A stretch of 64,000 bases of DNA from Leptonema sp964619535 (GTDB taxonomy: Bacteria; Spirochaetota; Leptospiria; Leptospirales; Leptonemataceae), in NCBI GenBank assembly GCA_964619535.1, contig CAZUEX010000003.1, positions 62,001 to 126,000 on the forward strand, given 5' to 3'. How positions within the stretch are numbered: the first letter of the stretch is position 1; each line of letters begins with the position of its first letter. Made by a program: the position numbers and the translations under genes. Of the stretch, positions 1 to 8,903 are shown piece after piece. A model generated the notes under the pieces. The model saw only the letters and a program-made list of their open reading frames with translations. It made no database searches and had not been told where the DNA came from.

Positions 1-1
1 A

Positions 2-253
2 ATTCCAGAGATGCGTCCGCATGTGCTTGAAGCCATCAATCGGTTAATCCTGACAATGCAGCGCAGTATCCAGCAAATTCTGCCGCTGCCAGATGCCGAA
101 GCAGAAATCCTGGCAGGACGTGTTTTTCTGGTTTTCCAGGGCGGCATGCGTCTCTTTTATCTAACTGGAGAAGAGCGTTACCTGAGCCTGATGCGTGATG
201 AGCTCAAGCATATTGTTCGGTCGGTGCAGGCAAGTCGCCGGACAAAGCACTGA
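2..253 (+). CDS. TetR-family regulator, C-terminal fragment cut by the window edge
   Basis: The reading frame is open from the first bases of the window, so the start lies upstream; an internal ATG at 11 is probably not the start. The roughly 84 visible residues are amphipathic helices of the kind that form the ligand-binding and dimerisation half of TetR proteins (a segment like RPHVLEAINRLILTMQ, then a glycine-rich FQGGMRLFYL turn). The DNA-binding helix-turn-helix would be outside the window, so the family call rests on the C-terminal pattern only. It converges on the small lipoprotein gene at 264. Confidence 0.5.
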   Translation: MPEMRPHVLEAINRLILTMQRSIQQILPLPDAEAEILAGRVFLVFQGGMRLFYLTGEERYLSLMRDELKHIVRSVQASRRTKH

Positions 254-263
254 CGATCCAGGC

Positions 264-632
264 CTACGGCAGAAAGGCATCCTCTAAATCCACAGCACCG
301 GGAACGTCCTGGCCGTACAGGCGCAGACATATGAGGGGATACTCCGTCATCGGACAGGGGGTAGAGATTATGGCTATGACACAACCGGCCAGCGCATTCT
401 TATCAAGATCATCGATGACAAACAGCGGCACAGACGGAACCGATCCGCACTCGAAACGCTTGTACTCTGTGGCAATGAGCAGATCGAGATTGGCATCTTC
501 TGCTTCCATTCTATCAACAGCACAGGATGCCAATGACAACCCGATCGCCACAAACGCCAGACGAAAGAATACTGCTGGCCAACCGACCCGACAGCTGTGG
601 AGCCATTTGCACATACCGAAGAAGGACTGCAT
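264..632 (-). CDS. small cysteine-containing lipoprotein
   Basis: A 122-residue product starting at the ATG at 632, preceded by a GAGG motif about 10 bases upstream. The start lies 2 bases beyond the stop of the CPBP protease gene, so the two are likely translated together. The N-terminus has a hydrophobic segment ending in a lipobox-like LASC, giving a mature lipoprotein of about 85 residues. The mature part has a cysteine in an ECGS context and a pair of cysteines seven residues apart after a CV start. The same pattern recurs in the lipoprotein at 48618-48959, which suggests a paralogous family. Function unknown. Confidence 0.55.
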   Translation of the reverse strand: MQSFFGMCKWLHSCRVGWPAVFFRLAFVAIGLSLASCAVDRMEAEDANLDLLIATEYKRFECGSVPSVPLFVIDDLDKNALAGCVIAIISTPCPMTEYPLICLRLYGQDVPGAVDLEDAFLP

Positions 633-634
633 GA

Positions 635-1795
635 TCAAAACCTCATGGTATAGGAGATGGGCATGAAATTCACCTCCATCTTGCTTCTCGAATGACGCCG
701 ATCGGCCCTGTAGGCCTGAAACTGATAGGCGAAGACAATGACATCCCACCAGAAATGAAGTGCGATTCCTTCGCGAATATCCCCTCCGTTCTTATGCTGT
801 AAAAACGCGAAATAGTAGCCATACAGGGTCTGGGGAAGCACAGATGCGACAGAAGCACCGCCCTGCAGATGGGCAAGACCGAACAGGGTACCCGAAACCA
901 ATCCTCCTGTAACCACCCCATGTCGACGGGATAAGGAATGGTTCAGGTATCCGCGAAAAAATGCCTCTTCTGCAACGGCAGCATTCATCGACTGGTAGAT
1001 CGTCAAAAACTCTCGTGTACCATCTGTCATGAAGCGATCGTTCACCAGCGTTGTTTCGTTATACGGGCCGCTCACTCCGATTGCAGCGGCAAGCATCACC
1101 AGCGGCGCATAAACCCATGGACTGGAAAGATACTCCCACCGAAAAGGCGCGATCAGAAGCTCTTCTATGCGCTCATCCTGTCTGCCACCGCCGGCATCCC
1201 GATAACTGGAATAGACCGAATAGAGGAGCGTACTCTGTGCCATCAACGCATAGGCATCGGCCATCTCTGTACGCGTATTGGTTCGGCTGTATTCGCCATA
1301 TTCCACCAGTGGATTCGTTTCGGCAATCTTTCCGTCCCTGATCATACGCATCTGTCGATCGTAGGCCGTCTCAAGACCAAGGGGAGGCAGCGTGTACAGC
1401 ACGTTATCGGAATACAGAATGCCCTGTCGCATCAGATGGCGACCGAGAAGTACCTCTTCCAGATCGTAGGTAATCCGACGGTCTTCCAAGGCGATGTAAT
1501 CATCTTTTGAAGCCAGCCGGCTGGCAGCAGAGATCGAGCCCGAATAAAGGCCAAACTGAAATATGGCCGTGCCGTAATTTCCCAACACCGCCTGACCGAG
1601 ACCGGGTATAATACCGAGGAATGCGGCCCGATCCGGACTGATGCTCCGATGAGAGGAAGACGTGCTCCTGTCCCACCACGAGGGCTTTGCTGGCATGGGT
1701 TCAGGCACGTTCGGCGGTTCTTCAGGCTCCTGGGCTATCAGGGCCGTTGCTGTTAGAAGCCAGACAGAGCAGACAACGAATGCGCTTTTTGCCAC
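635..1795 (-). CDS. CPBP-family intramembrane metalloprotease
   Basis: A 386-residue membrane protein of the CAAX protease and bacteriocin-processing (CPBP) family. It opens with a signal-like hydrophobic segment ending in ALIAQ. The C-terminal half carries the three family motifs: EEAFFRG (EExxxR), FGLAH (FxxxH) and HFWWD, which supply the glutamate and histidine metal-site residues. The N-terminal third (about residues 30-220) is not part of the usual domain; it has a short hydrophobic stretch resembling a DUF5683-type segment (FLGIIPGLGQAVLGN) and may be a spirochaete-specific extension. It is followed directly by the small lipoprotein gene at 632. The substrate cannot be read from the sequence. 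Confidence 0.8.
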   Translation of the reverse strand: MAKSAFVVCSVWLLTATALIAQEPEEPPNVPEPMPAKPSWWDRSTSSSHRSISPDRAAFLGIIPGLGQAVLGNYGTAIFQFGLYSGSISAASRLASKDDYIALEDRRITYDLEEVLLGRHLMRQGILYSDNVLYTLPPLGLETAYDRQMRMIRDGKIAETNPLVEYGEYSRTNTRTEMADAYALMAQSTLLYSVYSSYRDAGGGRQDERIEELLIAPFRWEYLSSPWVYAPLVMLAAAIGVSGPYNETTLVNDRFMTDGTREFLTIYQSMNAAVAEEAFFRGYLNHSLSRRHGVVTGGLVSGTLFGLAHLQGGASVASVLPQTLYGYYFAFLQHKNGGDIREGIALHFWWDVIVFAYQFQAYRADRRHSRSKMEVNFMPISYTMRF

Positions 1796-1867
1796 ACAGC
1801 TATGTCACCGCCACAGCATGAAAGTCAAGCTTTTACAAGGTTCTTTTCTAATCTAAGCGGGAGCCAG

Positions 1868-2320
1868 CTATTCCCCCTGCACAGGGTACGGCAGCTTCAG
1901 TCGTGCAAACCGACGCAGATCCTTTTCAGCAAACCATCCAGCGTTCATCTCTACGGCATACAGGGCAGGCTGTGACGATTGATAGATACGCTCCCCTCCA
2001 TCAGGCTCCATGCGGAACACATCGATCAGGAATCCCTCAGAATCAAAAAAGGCCACATCGAGGGGAATCAGCGTATTCTTCATCCAGAAGGCCTGGATCT
2101 TCTCTTCGGGGAAGACAAAGAGCATGCCCTCATCGGGGCCAAGAGAGGTTCGATGCATCAATCCCTTCTGCCTTTCTTCCTTTGTTCGTGCCACCTCAAC
2201 ATAAGCCTTCACGCCACCGATCTCAATCTCCACACGTTTGCGAGGCCACAGGTCTGCCGGCGAACATGAAAACGCCAGCAAAGCAAGAACCGAAAAGGAT
2301 ATGCGACCGTACCATCTCAT
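1868..2320 (-). CDS. DUF192-family lipoprotein
   Basis: A 150-residue product from the ATG at 2320, which has GAGGA about 8 bases upstream; a longer frame exists but its extra residues do not look coding. The N-terminus is a lipoprotein signal with LLAFSCS as the lipobox. The rest matches the DUF192 family: VEVARTKEERQKGLMHR, then EGMLFVFPEE, FWMKNTLIPLDVAFFD and the ALYAVEMNAGWF ending. DUF192 proteins are small periplasmic or secreted beta-rich proteins of unknown biochemical role. The gene is downstream of the lipoprotein at 2448-3752 but separated from it by a terminator. Confidence 0.85.
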   Translation of the reverse strand: MRWYGRISFSVLALLAFSCSPADLWPRKRVEIEIGGVKAYVEVARTKEERQKGLMHRTSLGPDEGMLFVFPEEKIQAFWMKNTLIPLDVAFFDSEGFLIDVFRMEPDGGERIYQSSQPALYAVEMNAGWFAEKDLRRFARLKLPYPVQGE

Positions 2321-2380
2321 ACAACTTTCCTCAACCGGGGAGTCAAGACGGCAAGCAAAACAGCATGCCGCGAAGCCCAA

Positions 2381-2410
2381 ACAAAAACGGGCCGCAAAGC
2401 TGCAGCCCGT
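2381..2410 (-). terminator. intrinsic terminator after the 2448-3752 gene
   Basis: Read on the minus strand, a six-pair stem ACGGGC/GCCCGT with a 12-base spacer is followed at once by TTTTTGT. It lies 38 bases past the stop of the lipoprotein gene that ends at 2448 and would end that transcript before the DUF192 gene. Confidence 0.6.
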
Positions 2411-2447
2411 CTTCATGCCTTTGCCCCACTTCGGGGACTGATCTTTT

Positions 2448-3752
2448 CTACTGAAAATGCAGAATGATCTCTCCACGTTTCACAGAATCGACAACAATCC
2501 TTCTACCCGTATCGCGCACCACGAAGAACATGCGTGGATCGGCTCCGTAAAAGGCCAGGGTGTCACGCAAAGCGAACTCACGTCCCGGATACGTAACCTC
2601 CCAGATCAGCTCATTGGCATCTGCGCTGATTTCATTCACCTCTTTAACTGCCGTACGTTCAACAAGGTCATCGCGGAAGGTACCGGCTCCCTTTTGGTCC
2701 AACCCGCGAATGCGCATAACGATGACGTTGTTGCGCGTCATCTCGGACCACTTCGCTTTCAGGGTCCGATCAAGATACTTCGCAAAGCCACCGGGCTGTT
2801 TGATGGGATCCCTGCCCGTTCCCACAGCGAATCGCTTCACGGCAGCCCTTGCTGCAGCCACATCCGTTACATGCGCTCCGCCCATTGGTTTGCTGTAATT
2901 GCCGAGAACGCTACCACGTCCCCAAAGGGCAAGAATGTTCAGCGTTCCTGTAGCCTGATAGCTTTTCATCTGCCGCTGGTAGGACGTCTGTGGATTTGAT
3001 TCGATTGTGCCGATGACAAGGATATCGGCACCGGCAGCCATGGCTCGATCCTTGAGAATGTCAGGAAGCTTTGAGGGATCGGCCGCTGCGATTTCTTCAT
3101 TGAATCCGCCTGTAACAACAGAACGAGAATCGATTACCGTATAACCTTTTGATATCAGAAAGTTCTGCAGTTGCGTTGTGGCCTCTGCGCTGCGTGATGT
3201 AAATCCTTCTACTTTTTTCGCAGCACCTGCAAGGTTGTATTCTTCTCGAATGAGAATCATAACCTTGGGATTGCCCACAAGCTTTTTCATCGTATCGATC
3301 GTACTCTGTATGTCGACCTTGCTCACGCGGAATCGAACGAACAGTTTCATCATCTTGACGGTATCAAGCATGTACTGCTTTTCATCGATGATCTGATCGT
3401 TCTTGCAGATTCCCTGGGCCTGAGAAAAGATCTCTGCTCCGATAGACTGACCATCGCCAACACCGCTATAAGCAGCCACGGTATTACCTATACACTTCTC
3501 AACAGCAGTACGGCAGGCATCTTCTTTCGCCTTCATACGAGTGGCCGAAACGCTTGTGAACAGTGGAGCTTCACCGTAAACGGTGATCTCTCCGTTCAAG
3601 CATTCAGATTGAAAACTGCCGCGCTGGCCAGAGTCATCGGTCCTGCTGCCACTGCCACACTGCGCGACAAAGGCAAGCATGAGGGTAAGGCCTGCAGCTG
3701 AAACAAGGGAGCTTCTCATCATAACTACGATGAGACGGGCCCGGTCAGTCAT
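2448..3752 (-). CDS. lipoprotein with LPP20/FlgT-like N-terminal region
   Basis: A 434-residue protein (starts also possible at the ATGs at 3722 and 3719, none with a clear ribosome site). After a hydrophobic N-terminus the likely lipidation site is the cysteine in AFVAQCGS. Residues about 50-150 resemble the LPP20/FlgT N-terminal fold: a GEAPLF strand followed by a helix with AKEDACRTAVEKCIG. The middle part (KVMILIREEYN, then a variable linker and ADILVIGTIES) resembles the CsgG/FlgT second domain, which binds envelope structures. The C-terminal segment is beta-rich. A role in outer-membrane or flagellar-basal-body assembly is a family-based inference; Leptospiral surface lipoproteins are another reading. 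Confidence 0.55.
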   Translation of the reverse strand: MTDRARLIVVMMRSSLVSAAGLTLMLAFVAQCGSGSRTDDSGQRGSFQSECLNGEITVYGEAPLFTSVSATRMKAKEDACRTAVEKCIGNTVAAYSGVGDGQSIGAEIFSQAQGICKNDQIIDEKQYMLDTVKMMKLFVRFRVSKVDIQSTIDTMKKLVGNPKVMILIREEYNLAGAAKKVEGFTSRSAEATTQLQNFLISKGYTVIDSRSVVTGGFNEEIAAADPSKLPDILKDRAMAAGADILVIGTIESNPQTSYQRQMKSYQATGTLNILALWGRGSVLGNYSKPMGGAHVTDVAAARAAVKRFAVGTGRDPIKQPGGFAKYLDRTLKAKWSEMTRNNVIVMRIRGLDQKGAGTFRDDLVERTAVKEVNEISADANELIWEVTYPGREFALRDTLAFYGADPRMFFVVRDTGRRIVVDSVKRGEIILHFQ

Positions 3753-3764
3753 GGCAATAGTTTT

Positions 3765-5186
3765 TTATGAGGCAGAGACCTGCCCTGCCGGCCTGCCTCT
3801 GGCCGCAAGCCATCCGGCCAGGGCCCTTACAAGTAGCGTAAAAGCCAGAAAGGCAAGCGAAGCGGTTAAATACGAATACAGGCGCGGCAGGATCGATTGC
3901 AGGACGACGTAGTCCAGCCTTGAAGCATAAACAAGCACAGCCAGAATCAGAAGACCCACGGCCCCTTCCACAACACTGCCCCAACGAGAAGGTCGACGAA
4001 AACGAAGACGATAGGCAAGATAAGGCGCAAGCAATACGATCAGTCCGACGACGATCCAGACCGCCTTTTGCAGATAGAGGATGGATGTCATCCCCACCGG
4101 TCCAGCACCATAGGCCTTTCCCCACTCCGTCAGGATCGCTGCAAAAAGAGGCCAGCTTCTCTGACTGTTTGTGATGATAACGATACCGTCTCCCCTTTCA
4201 GGGATAAGATGAAAATGCGTCATCCAGCCCGTGCCCTGTCCTCCGTGCGAAACGGCACGCTGTCCACTGTGCAGCGTTTCCATGAAATGACCGAAACCGT
4301 AATGTGGAAAAACCGCTCCGTAGACTCCCCCTACGTCTGTCTGTGGCGAAAGCATCTGTGATCGCGAGTCGGCAGAAAGCCTTGCAGCAGGATTCAGACC
4401 GGACTCCGTACGCAAAAAGGCTACGATATCGGGCAGCGTGGCAAAGAGCCCGCCGGCTCCCTTCTCGGGATATACATAAACAGGCACCTCTGTTCCGTCG
4501 ATCCTGTAGCCCTTTGCCACCGGTACCTTAAAATCTTCTGAATACGTAAAGGTGGCCTGTTTCATCCCTGCAGGTCGTAAAACGGCCCGCTCCATATACT
4601 GCGCGAAGTCCTCTCCCGTGACCTCCTCGATCAACAGCTCAAGCAGGTGATAATTCACATTCGAATAAAAGAATGCCTCTCCTGGATTACGTACTGCAAT
4701 GGCGTTTGCTTTCAGGCTGCTACGAAGCGACGGCATATCATCGCCAGGGGTGTAGATGACCCCTATCTGACCAAGTGGCATGCCCGAGGTTTGACTCAAT
4801 AGCTGCCGCACGGTAATGGCCTCTTCTCTGTAAGGGGATTCGGGCAGTGTAAAGGACCGCAAATACTGCTGCACCGGTCGATCCAGATCAACGAGGCCTT
4901 TATCCACCAGGGTCATCACCCCCCAGGCCGTAACCGATTTCGATATAGATTCCATGCGGCCGGGTGTGTCGACGGTAAAGGGACGTCCGGATTCATCGGC
5001 CAGACCGTAGGCCTTCATAAAGACAGGACGGCCCCGTTCAACAACGGCTATGGCAAGCCCCGGAACGCTGTAGCGGTCCATCCAGCCAGGGATCCTTGCA
5101 TCAAGATGATCGATCAGATCGCCTGTCGGTGCTGCATGCAGCATGCAAGCATAGAAAAAAATCGTTAGCCAAAATAATCGCTTCAT
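3765..5186 (-). CDS. beta-lactamase-fold serine hydrolase with C-terminal membrane segments
   Basis: A 473-residue protein with an N-terminal signal peptide (ending near MLHAAP). The class C beta-lactamase/penicillin-binding-protein fold is shown by SISK (SxxK nucleophile motif), YSN (YxN) and, in the third-motif position, HGGQGTG. Such proteins act as D-aminopeptidases, esterases or carboxypeptidase-like enzymes on the periplasmic side. After about residue 355 there are three to four hydrophobic helices, which would anchor the enzyme in the inner membrane; this domain layout is known among class C-like hydrolases. It lies 12 bases upstream of the lipoprotein gene that ends at 2448 and is probably cotranscribed with it. 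Confidence 0.8.
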   Translation of the reverse strand: MKRLFWLTIFFYACMLHAAPTGDLIDHLDARIPGWMDRYSVPGLAIAVVERGRPVFMKAYGLADESGRPFTVDTPGRMESISKSVTAWGVMTLVDKGLVDLDRPVQQYLRSFTLPESPYREEAITVRQLLSQTSGMPLGQIGVIYTPGDDMPSLRSSLKANAIAVRNPGEAFFYSNVNYHLLELLIEEVTGEDFAQYMERAVLRPAGMKQATFTYSEDFKVPVAKGYRIDGTEVPVYVYPEKGAGGLFATLPDIVAFLRTESGLNPAARLSADSRSQMLSPQTDVGGVYGAVFPHYGFGHFMETLHSGQRAVSHGGQGTGWMTHFHLIPERGDGIVIITNSQRSWPLFAAILTEWGKAYGAGPVGMTSILYLQKAVWIVVGLIVLLAPYLAYRLRFRRPSRWGSVVEGAVGLLILAVLVYASRLDYVVLQSILPRLYSYLTASLAFLAFTLLVRALAGWLAARGRPAGQVSAS

Positions 5187-5305
5187 ATGCCTGTACCAGA
5201 AGAGGGTACATACGACTTATTGAGACAATACTGGCAAGGCCATTTTTGACACAGCCGCTACCCAGTCGATTGACATGCAGCAGGAAGGCCTCTACGGTGT
5301 TACAG

Positions 5306-7453
5306 ATGAGAAATTCCTGGCGAGAGATACCGGGCGGCATCATGGCAACATTGCTGGGCATTCCCAAGAGCATCGCCCTGGGAATCATCGCTTTCGCGCC
5401 TCTGGGATCCTCTTATGCGGCACTTGGGCCCATGGCCGGTCTTGTTTCGCTTGCGGCCGGCAACCTTACCGCCTTCGGTCGACGGGGCGCCTCCATCATC
5501 AACAGCGGTCCCTACTCCCTTTCAGCCCTGATGCTTGCATCCGCGGCTATAACCTTTTCGCGTTCTTACAGGCCAGATACTGTATTTCAGCTACTCTTGC
5601 TCATTATCCTTCTTTCTGGATTGATTCAACTTCTTCTGGGCCTGTTGCGTTTCGGAACCATCGCCAAGTACATTCCCTATCCGGTATTCTCGGGACTGCT
5701 GAATGGAAGCGCCATTCTCATCCTGCTGCATCAAGCCGAACCGGTGTTTGGTGCTTCAGCCTCGTTGCTTGTAGAAAACCCTGCGCGCCTGCTAACGGCA
5801 AAGGCCATGCTCACAGGAGGAACAGCTGCCGTCACCGTTGCCGCCTGGTTCTTCCGGGGGAGGAGCAGGCGCACTATACCGCCTGCTTTGCTTGCCGTTG
5901 TTGTCGGATCGCTGTTTTTTCATGTCGTTGCCCGGCATGCCGGCCTTGCCGTTGACGGACTGCTCGTCGGACAGATCTCCACAGGGCTTCCTCTGCCACG
6001 CCTGTTCCTGTCTGATGCAGCGGATCGTTTTACCTCACTTCAGGCATGGCAGGAGCTTTTTCTTCCTGTGCTTTCTTCTGGCACTTCCATTGCCCTGATC
6101 AACAGCCTCAGTTCTTTCCTGGCACAGAACATATCGGACACCCTGCGTCGTGAACGCACCGACCCCAATGCAGAACTGATCAACCAGGGATCAGGGAATG
6201 TGCTTTCTGCCATCTTTGGCGGGTTACCTGCAGCAGGCTCTTCAAGTCGCAGCCGCGCCGCCTGGGAGTATGGCGGACGGACCTATGTTTCGCGTCTCGT
6301 AGCAGGTCTTTTTGCCGTCATCGTCCTGATATGGGCCGGGCCTCTTTTCGCTCCTATTCCGTTGTCTGTGATGGGCGGTGTGCTGATTATCCTGGCCTTC
6401 GGCCTTTTTGATCGATGGCTCTTCAGGCAGATCGCTTCACTGCGGCATTCCCGCAGTCGAGGCGAGATTGCAATCAATATCGGCATCTCCTTTCTTGTGA
6501 CCTTCGTTCTGCTCGTTGCAGGAATGGTCGAGGCCGTTGTCACAGGAGCCCTTCTCTCTGTGATCATCTTTGTCACCACCATGAGCCGCGGGATTATACG
6601 GCGGGAGTTCACAGGCCTCACTATGCGATCGAATACAGAGCGCCCCCGCCGCGAAACAGACATTCTCGATCGTGAAGGCAATGTCATCCGCATCATCGAA
6701 CTCGAAGGCTATCTGTATTTTGGTACAGCCGATGAATTCTTACTTCGAACCGATGCCTTACTGAAGCAGGGAGCACTCTATCTCATAGTGGACGTGCATC
6801 ATCTGAAAAACATCGACGTATCGGGCCTTGTTGCCATCGATCAGGCAGCAGAACGCTGCCAGGATGCAGGCGCCCGTCTCATCCTCGTTGCACCGGACGA
6901 CTCGCCACTGCGAGAACGGTCGTATTCCCACGACGCCGTATTCGAATACCTGGACGATGCCCTGGCCGTTTGTGAAGATCGACTGATCCAGGGTGATGCC
7001 GATGCAGGCAGCAGGGCAACATCGCTGTCCGAGGTCGATATCCTTTCAGAATTCACGCCGGATGAGCTATCGTTACTGGAACCCTATCTGACAGTGCAGA
7101 GCTATTCGCATGGAACAAAGGTATTAACCGAAGGCGAGGTCGGTGATTCCGTATTCATGATTGCCAGCGGCAGGGCCGAGCTTTACACCACAACAGAAGG
7201 TCGCTATCATTGCTACTACCGTCTCAGTAGCGGAACCATATTTGGAGAGATGGCGATGATTGACGGTCGTCCCCGTTCGGCCGACGTCCTCGCTGCAGGA
7301 ACACTGCGCTGCTGGGTTTTGAGCATCGACAACCTGAACCGCCTAAAGCAGGATCATCCAGAGATAGCCTACCGCCTCATGACAGGCGTGGCAGCCCTGC
7401 TTTCGCGTCGCATACGGATCAATCTGAATATCATCTCCCAGTACAGGAAGTAG
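5306..7453 (+). CDS. SulP (SLC26-type) anion transporter with STAS and cyclic-nucleotide-binding domains
   Basis: About 715 residues from the ATG at 5306; the ATG at 5342 is an alternative and neither has an ideal ribosome site. The open frame extends further upstream, but it would run into the divergent hydrolase gene. The first 430 residues are a polytopic SulP transporter beginning with the typical REIPGG...IPKSIALGI segment. A STAS domain follows (about 450-570, with LIVDVHHLKNIDVSGL around its conserved loop). The last 130 residues form a CRP-type cyclic-nucleotide-binding domain with the phosphate cassette FGEMAMIDGRPRSADV. The combination suggests anion uptake gated by a nucleotide ligand. 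Substrate (sulfate, bicarbonate or other) cannot be decided here. Confidence 0.85.
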   Translation: MRNSWREIPGGIMATLLGIPKSIALGIIAFAPLGSSYAALGPMAGLVSLAAGNLTAFGRRGASIINSGPYSLSALMLASAAITFSRSYRPDTVFQLLLLIILLSGLIQLLLGLLRFGTIAKYIPYPVFSGLLNGSAILILLHQAEPVFGASASLLVENPARLLTAKAMLTGGTAAVTVAAWFFRGRSRRTIPPALLAVVVGSLFFHVVARHAGLAVDGLLVGQISTGLPLPRLFLSDAADRFTSLQAWQELFLPVLSSGTSIALINSLSSFLAQNISDTLRRERTDPNAELINQGSGNVLSAIFGGLPAAGSSSRSRAAWEYGGRTYVSRLVAGLFAVIVLIWAGPLFAPIPLSVMGGVLIILAFGLFDRWLFRQIASLRHSRSRGEIAINIGISFLVTFVLLVAGMVEAVVTGALLSVIIFVTTMSRGIIRREFTGLTMRSNTERPRRETDILDREGNVIRIIELEGYLYFGTADEFLLRTDALLKQGALYLIVDVHHLKNIDVSGLVAIDQAAERCQDAGARLILVAPDDSPLRERSYSHDAVFEYLDDALAVCEDRLIQGDADAGSRATSLSEVDILSEFTPDELSLLEPYLTVQSYSHGTKVLTEGEVGDSVFMIASGRAELYTTTEGRYHCYYRLSSGTIFGEMAMIDGRPRSADVLAAGTLRCWVLSIDNLNRLKQDHPEIAYRLMTGVAALLSRRIRINLNIISQYRK

Positions 7454-7502
7454 GGAGGGGGCTGGTACCGTTTCTTTTTGATGCAGAGGATTACACTGAC
7501 CA

Positions 7503-8903
7503 ATGCTGATGGAATGGAGAGCAATGGAGACAGAAATGTTTATCATGCAACACAAAGAGCTCGCCAATGCGGACATTCCCGGCGGAGGCTCTCATCAACA
7601 CGAAATAGGTGTTCCTCAACGAGCTCAAGTCGTCTTTGATGGTCCACACCGCTGGTTACCGGTAACATACCATTTCTTTAGTGAATCTGGAGAAAGGCAT
7701 GAGGAAGCATTTGTCACCAGCTGCTACTACAATACCAGGGAGGGTAAACCCAGACGCCCGGAATACAGACTGTACTACCCCCATTCCATCGAATCTCAGC
7801 TTAAGCAATACACGATAGGAGATCACTGCCTGTTCTTGCAAGACCTGGATCGACTTCCGCACGTTTTGCTGTGGCGAAACCCGGACCTATTCTCTTCTGG
7901 CATAGCCGCATTGTCTGCTACGGAATGTATTGAGCGAGCCCCGCTATCACAAACTTCATATCGGACAGTTGATGTAAGCAGTTACATCTCTGCAGGGGGA
8001 GAACCATCAGGTAACAAACCGAAACGCTGGTTTTACCTGAAGAGCACAAACGGAATAACGGCCCTGTTCAAAGAGCAGCGCCCCCAAACCGCTGAAGCAG
8101 CCACGGAGAAGATATGCGCTGAACTGGCATATAAACTCCGCCTGCAGTCTCCATTGACACTATTGGCCTTTGACGGGGCTCGATTTGGGATTCTGTCCGT
8201 GACCTTTTACATGTCACGCCCACAGGACTCCTTACAATTTTCCAACAGGACACAATCAAAGAGAAAGAAGGAAGCCTTTCAGGAATTTAATGACGAAGGG
8301 GAAATACCTGGAAGCACGGTGTTACAAAGAGCTTTCGAGGATTACATAGAAGATAAGCGCTCACAGCGACAGTACACGGTCCAGAATATCCTGCATGCTC
8401 TGCAGGTCTATGAAGTACCCGAGGACGTAGCGGGAAGGCTGATCCAGTATTTCATCTTCGATGCATATGTCGGCAATACGGACCGTCACCACGATAACTG
8501 GAGTTTAGTTGCATCCCAGGGAAAGCAAAAGAGCCTTCACCTGTCACCAACCTTTGATCATGGGCCTTCTCTCGGAGGTACAATGCCCGTCAAGAAAAGG
8601 CGAACATGGACCACGGATCCAACGCAGATGGAGAGGTTCTACCGCAAAGGTCGAAGTGCCATCTTTGGAAAAGATGATTATTTGTCCTTTACAGAGCTGG
8701 TACAGAACACACGGGAAGCAGAGAAACAATTTTTCGGAAATAATGATTACAGTGATGAGATCCTGGGGAGGATCGCAAAAATCCGAACCTCCGATTTGGA
8801 GTTGATCTTAGACCGCATCCCTGAAGCATACCTCTCGACAGACGAAAGGGACTTTATCCTCGCATATCTGGGAGTAACACGTGAAACGATCTGCAGGTTC
8901 TAA
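7503..8903 (+). CDS. HipA/HipT-fold kinase with N-terminal EcoRII-N-like domain
   Basis: A 466-residue protein; the ATGs at 7503, 7524 and 7536 are all possible starts, the last having GGAGA at the best spacing. The C-terminal 290 residues look like a HipA-type Ser/Thr kinase: a lysine in ALFKEQRP, a helix EKICAELAYKL, the catalytic segment NTDRHHDNW (D327, N332) and the metal-site FDHGPSLG (D352). The N-terminal 140 residues are not HipA. Their order of motifs (KELANADIPGGGSHQHEIGVP, a YYN turn, RPEYRLYY, then GDHCLFLQ) resembles the effector-binding, B3-like DNA-binding domain of EcoRII-type restriction enzymes. It lacks the HipA N1 subdomain, which seems to be supplied by the overlapping next gene, as in HipBST. 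No HipB-like repressor is adjacent. Confidence 0.65.
   Translation: MLMEWRAMETEMFIMQHKELANADIPGGGSHQHEIGVPQRAQVVFDGPHRWLPVTYHFFSESGERHEEAFVTSCYYNTREGKPRRPEYRLYYPHSIESQLKQYTIGDHCLFLQDLDRLPHVLLWRNPDLFSSGIAALSATECIERAPLSQTSYRTVDVSSYISAGGEPSGNKPKRWFYLKSTNGITALFKEQRPQTAEAATEKICAELAYKLRLQSPLTLLAFDGARFGILSVTFYMSRPQDSLQFSNRTQSKRKKEAFQEFNDEGEIPGSTVLQRAFEDYIEDKRSQRQYTVQNILHALQVYEVPEDVAGRLIQYFIFDAYVGNTDRHHDNWSLVASQGKQKSLHLSPTFDHGPSLGGTMPVKKRRTWTTDPTQMERFYRKGRSAIFGKDDYLSFTELVQNTREAEKQFFGNNDYSDEILGRIAKIRTSDLELILDRIPEAYLSTDERDFILAYLGVTRETICRF

Noticed and set aside
331..666. Rightward gene of 111 codons opposite the small lipoprotein
   Set aside because: It is antisense to a lipoprotein with a good signal and ribosome site, and lacks any protein-like pattern.
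5096..5305. Long N-terminal extension of the SulP transporter
   Set aside because: It would overlap the 5' end of the divergent hydrolase gene, and its residues do not resemble any transporter N-terminus.
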